From positions 744,001 to 808,000 of the forward strand of contig CAXXFH010000004.1 in the NCBI GenBank assembly GCA_963677085.2: a stretch of DNA of 64,000 bases, in the 5' to 3' direction. Source of the stretch: G963677085 sp963677085. Lineage in GTDB: Bacteria > Planctomycetota > Planctomycetia > Pirellulales > Thermoguttaceae. Position 1 is the first letter of the stretch. Each line of letters opens with the position of its first letter. The translations under genes were made by a program, and so were the position numbers. The notes beneath the pieces were generated by a model. That model saw only the letters and a program-made list of their open reading frames with translations. It had not been told where the DNA came from and did no database searches. Positions 61,590-64,000 of the stretch are shown here, one piece after another.

Positions 61590-62091
61590 GAGCTTCTCCT
61601 GATGACTACACAGCGGAATTCAGAACCGACCGGGCGTCCTGCCAGACCGACGATGCTGCTAGCAGTGCTACCCTCACGCAAAGCTTGCAGTATACAAGCT
61701 AGCACCACAATGTAAACTGCCCGGGGGGTGCGCGACTGGGCAAAACGCTGAAAAGGGGCGAGGGTGGGGTGCGAAGGCGGCACAGAACCCCAACGCTACC
61801 CAATGCACCCAGAACGTCAGGGCTCACTGTGTTAACGCCGAGCAAAGAGAACGCCCTGCTCGGGCAAGACATGGCCGCTGAAGCGGCCACGCCTCGATGC
61901 ACAGGTTGAGCGCGGGGGGATTAGAGCCGCTCTCTGGCCGCTCATTGGTTCACCACCTCAGAACCCCCCTGACCACTATCCACTGTCCACTGACCACTAC
62001 TCGGCCTTGCCATTGACTTTCCAAGCCCACCCAGAGTACCATGGTTCACTTGTTTTTCTCGGACGAAAGGGACGTCGCCGAGGTTGCGCTC
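61590..62091. other. 502-bp divergent gap holding a composite repeat
   Basis: No gene is supported. The repeat at 61871-62000 fills part of it. The rest should contain promoters for the permease and glycosyltransferase genes; none could be called. Confidence 0.45.
61871..62000 (-). repeat. Composite palindrome plus heptamer-tract repeat (reverse orientation, long spacer)
   Basis: The palindrome ATGGCCGCTGAAGCGGCCAC (61871-61890) is followed 80 bp later by GACCACT, ATCCACT, GTCCACT, GACCACT (61971-61998). The order and orientation match the copies at 16067 and 26639, with a longer spacer. Confidence 0.75.
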
Positions 62092-63402
62092 ATGGATCGA
62101 CGACGGCGCATTCAGTTTGCGCTCTTGCTAACCGCCGCGCTGGCGATGCGCTTGGTCGTGAGCGCCATGTGGCAAGCCCATCTTCCTGGGCGTTTCGGTC
62201 TTGGCGACAGCGAGAGCTATTGGTCGCTCGGCCAGACGATCGCCGCCGGCGAACCATATCGCTTTGGGCCCGACGGTCCCCAGGTTTTTCGCACGCCCGG
62301 CTATCCCCTGTTGTTGGCGCCGATCTTCTTGCTGGCGGGCGACGACGCTCCGGTGTGCTACGGGCGGCTTCTCAGCGCGGTGTTGGGTACACTAACGTTG
62401 CTGCCCATCTACTGGTTGACATGCCGATTGTTCGACGCCAGCGCCGGCATGTTGGCCGTATTGGCAGCCGCCTTTTATCCGGGAGCCGTGGCCGTTGGTG
62501 CCCTGGTGCTCACCGAATCGCCCTTCAGCTTATTGATGCTTGTGCAACTTGCTTTGTGGGCGGCCGCCTGCTGGGCACCGTCGCCCGGGCGGAGCGGATT
62601 GCTTGCCTTGCTGGCCGGGATTGTCGCCGCCGCGGCCACGCTGGTTCGTCCAAGTTGGTTGTTATTCACTCCAATGGCTGCTGTGGTTGGTGTATTGATT
62701 GGCCCGGGCAAGATGGGTTCAGGCAACGCGTCGCGCCGCAAGTCTCTGGGCATCGCCACCGTGATGCTCGTGGGACTCGTGCTCACGATGTCGCCCTGGT
62801 GGATTCGCAACGCGCGGCTCGCCGGGCGTTTTATCCCCACGACACTGCAAGTGGGCGCTAGTCTATACGATGGCCTGAATCCCACGGCGACGGGTGCCAG
62901 CGACATGCGTTTTGTCGGGCCGTTTACGGAGCAATTTTGGCGAACGGCGCCGGCCGACGCCCGAGAGGGCATCGCGTTGGAAGTGCAACTAAACGACGCG
63001 TTTCGTCGAGCGTCGATCGACTGGGCTCGGAGTCATCCCGGTCGGGTGGCTCAACTGGTCGGTGTGAAACTGTTGCGTATGTGGAACCTTTGGCCCAACG
63101 AACCGAGCCTGGCGCGGTGGCCGATTCGGTTGGTTGTGGCCATTACGTTTCTGCCCGTCTTTGCGCTGGGAGTATTCGGCGCCTGGAAAACATTCGGCCG
63201 AGGGTGGCCGTACATAATTTGCTGGTTGCCGGCCGTGTATTTCACCTTGTTGCACGTGGTGTTTGTCAGCTCGATTCGTTATCGACAACCGGCCATGCTG
63301 GGGCTGATGATACTGGCCGCCGGCGCGGCGACGAACTGGAAACAAAGCGGAAAACAGGAAGAGAAAGCTGAAAACGGAGGCGGCGAAGCCTCAAGCGGCT
63401 GA
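62092..63402 (+). CDS. Glycosyltransferase family 39 (ArnT/PMT-like) membrane protein
   Basis: The 436-residue protein has about nine membrane helices. The first loop has GDSESYWSLGQTIAAGEPYRFGPDGPQVFRTPGYPLLLAP, with the acidic motif (D-x-E near residue 35) expected of GT-C enzymes that use polyprenyl-phosphate sugars. Acceptor unknown. ATG 62092 has GAGG about 8 bp upstream; 62041 is an alternative. The last 20 residues (KQSGKQEEKAENGGGE) come from a purine-rich tract that resembles the intergenic repeats. Confidence 0.82.
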   Translation: MDRRRRIQFALLLTAALAMRLVVSAMWQAHLPGRFGLGDSESYWSLGQTIAAGEPYRFGPDGPQVFRTPGYPLLLAPIFLLAGDDAPVCYGRLLSAVLGTLTLLPIYWLTCRLFDASAGMLAVLAAAFYPGAVAVGALVLTESPFSLLMLVQLALWAAACWAPSPGRSGLLALLAGIVAAAATLVRPSWLLFTPMAAVVGVLIGPGKMGSGNASRRKSLGIATVMLVGLVLTMSPWWIRNARLAGRFIPTTLQVGASLYDGLNPTATGASDMRFVGPFTEQFWRTAPADAREGIALEVQLNDAFRRASIDWARSHPGRVAQLVGVKLLRMWNLWPNEPSLARWPIRLVVAITFLPVFALGVFGAWKTFGRGWPYIICWLPAVYFTLLHVVFVSSIRYRQPAMLGLMILAAGAATNWKQSGKQEEKAENGGGEASSG

Positions 63403-63413
63403 TCCTGCGGACA

Positions 63414-63462
63414 ACTGAAAACTAACAACGGATTACTAACAACTAACTACTGAGAACTAAAA
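63414..63462 (-). repeat. Heptamer tract abutting the last gene
   Basis: Seven 7-bp units (ACTGAAA, ACTAACA, ACGGATT, ACTAACA, ACTAACT, ACTGAGA, ACTAAAA) run from 63414 to 63462. It starts 11 bp after the glycosyltransferase stop codon and runs into the beginning of the next frame. Confidence 0.88.
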
Positions 63463-64000
63463 AATCATCGGTCGTATCGTCAACTTCTGTTGGTTCTTCT
63501 TCAAATGGGGCCTGCTGCTGGGTGTGCCGGTGGCAGCGGTCGGTTGGTACTACTTGCAGGATCGGGTGGATGAAGAAATCCGCTGCGATTTGGTCAAGCG
63601 GCTGACCGAACACTACCCCAACTTGAAGGTTACCGTCCGCTCTGCGGAACTGATTCCCGGCGAAGGGATTCGCATTCGCGATCTGAAGATCGTCGAACCG
63701 GGAGCGGAAGGTCCGCGCGCCGAGTTGATCCGTTACGACGAAATCCACGTGGCCTGTAATACCCAACTAAATGAACTTGCGACTGGGCAACTCCACGTGA
63801 GCGAGGTGGTCGTTCAACGGCCGACACTTCGGGTTACCCGGCGTCCCGACGGTAGCTGGAGCGCCGCCAAACTGCTGCCGATGCCCGAGCTTAGCGACAC
63901 ACCGCCCCGCATGCGGTTGGAGCATGGCACGATTGAAATCTTCGATCCGCTGAAGAATCCTTCCAGCACGCTCACCCTGCGCGACGTGACCCTTACGCTC
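63461..64000 (+). CDS. AsmA-like membrane protein, N-terminal part (start codon unclear, gene continues beyond window)
   Basis: The frame is open to the window edge (180 codons). It begins KIIGRIVNFCWFFFKWGLLLGVPVAAVGWYY, a membrane helix, followed by a beta-rich domain with the AsmA/TamB-like pattern: LKVTVRSAELIPGEGIRIRDLKIVEPG, HVSEVVVQRPTLRVTRRPDGSWS and MRLEHGTIEIFDP. Such proteins help lipid transport or outer-membrane assembly. There is a stop (TAA, 63458-63460) directly upstream and no ATG; the first common start is GTG at 63524, which would cut the helix. ATC at 63464 or 63467 is possible. Confidence 0.72.

Overview
The window reads as a piece of a Planctomycetota chromosome, most likely a Pirellulales-type lineage. 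The signs are high G+C coding DNA, many large TPR proteins, several ExbB/ExbD-type proteins, a TPR protein carrying RNA-polymerase alpha C-terminal domains, GTG/TTG starts and many dispersed intergenic repeats. murA and the Kdo synthase gene kdsA imply peptidoglycan and a Kdo-containing outer membrane. Flagellar genes imply a motile stage. No phage, CRISPR array, rRNA operon or recognisable transposase is visible. The species cannot be named from this sequence alone.

Layout. 1-5.6 kb (minus strand): flagellar basal-body genes flgB-flgC-fliE-fliF, with a near-perfect sigma-54 promoter in front of flgB. Just upstream lie an NtrC-family activator, its histidine kinase and a possible FlgN-type chaperone; this looks like a FleSR/FlrBC-type switch. 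5.7-15 kb: a TPR membrane protein, an esterase-like protein with an unusual nucleophile, malate dehydrogenase, another alpha/beta hydrolase, and two membrane proteins that share a repeated domain. 15.5-18.3 kb: an ECF sigma factor followed by a membrane VWA protein. 18.7-26.6 kb: two secreted TPR proteins followed by ExbB-ExbD-ExbD and ExbB-ExbD, probably a proton-driven envelope machine. 26.7-38.3 kb: a tyrosine recombinase, a YhaM-like nuclease, murA-prmC-prfA-rpmE, kdsA with a TPR lipoprotein, and a lipid kinase.

38.3-39.3 kb is a roughly 1 kb gap before a fliL-like gene. It holds a sigma-54-like promoter and a run of strong hairpins that looks like a structured RNA or leader. 40-49.8 kb: tRNA-Thr(CGU), a TPR protein with two alpha-CTD modules, a SpoIID-like protein, tgt, yajC, fused secDF and a LysM protein. 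49.9-57.4 kb: a hydrolase-like protein with Glu at the nucleophile position, a lipoprotein, a DUF2752 protein, ymdB-rny and tilS. 58-64 kb: a secreted Pro/Tyr-rich protein, an NCS1 permease, a GT39-type glycosyltransferase and the start of an AsmA-like protein.

The most unusual content is between the genes. (1) A composite repeat made of a C-poor heptamer-period tract followed, in constant orientation, by a GGCCGCTTCAGCGGCC-type palindrome occurs seven times, with further heptamer-only loci; many copies abut start or stop codons. (2) A 106-bp repeat (two copies differ at only two positions) usually lies 50-130 bp upstream of a gene in the same orientation. (3) GGGTGCCAC-type inverted-repeat and MITE-like elements are scattered through the gaps. 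All functions are inferred from sequence reading only; no database search was run.
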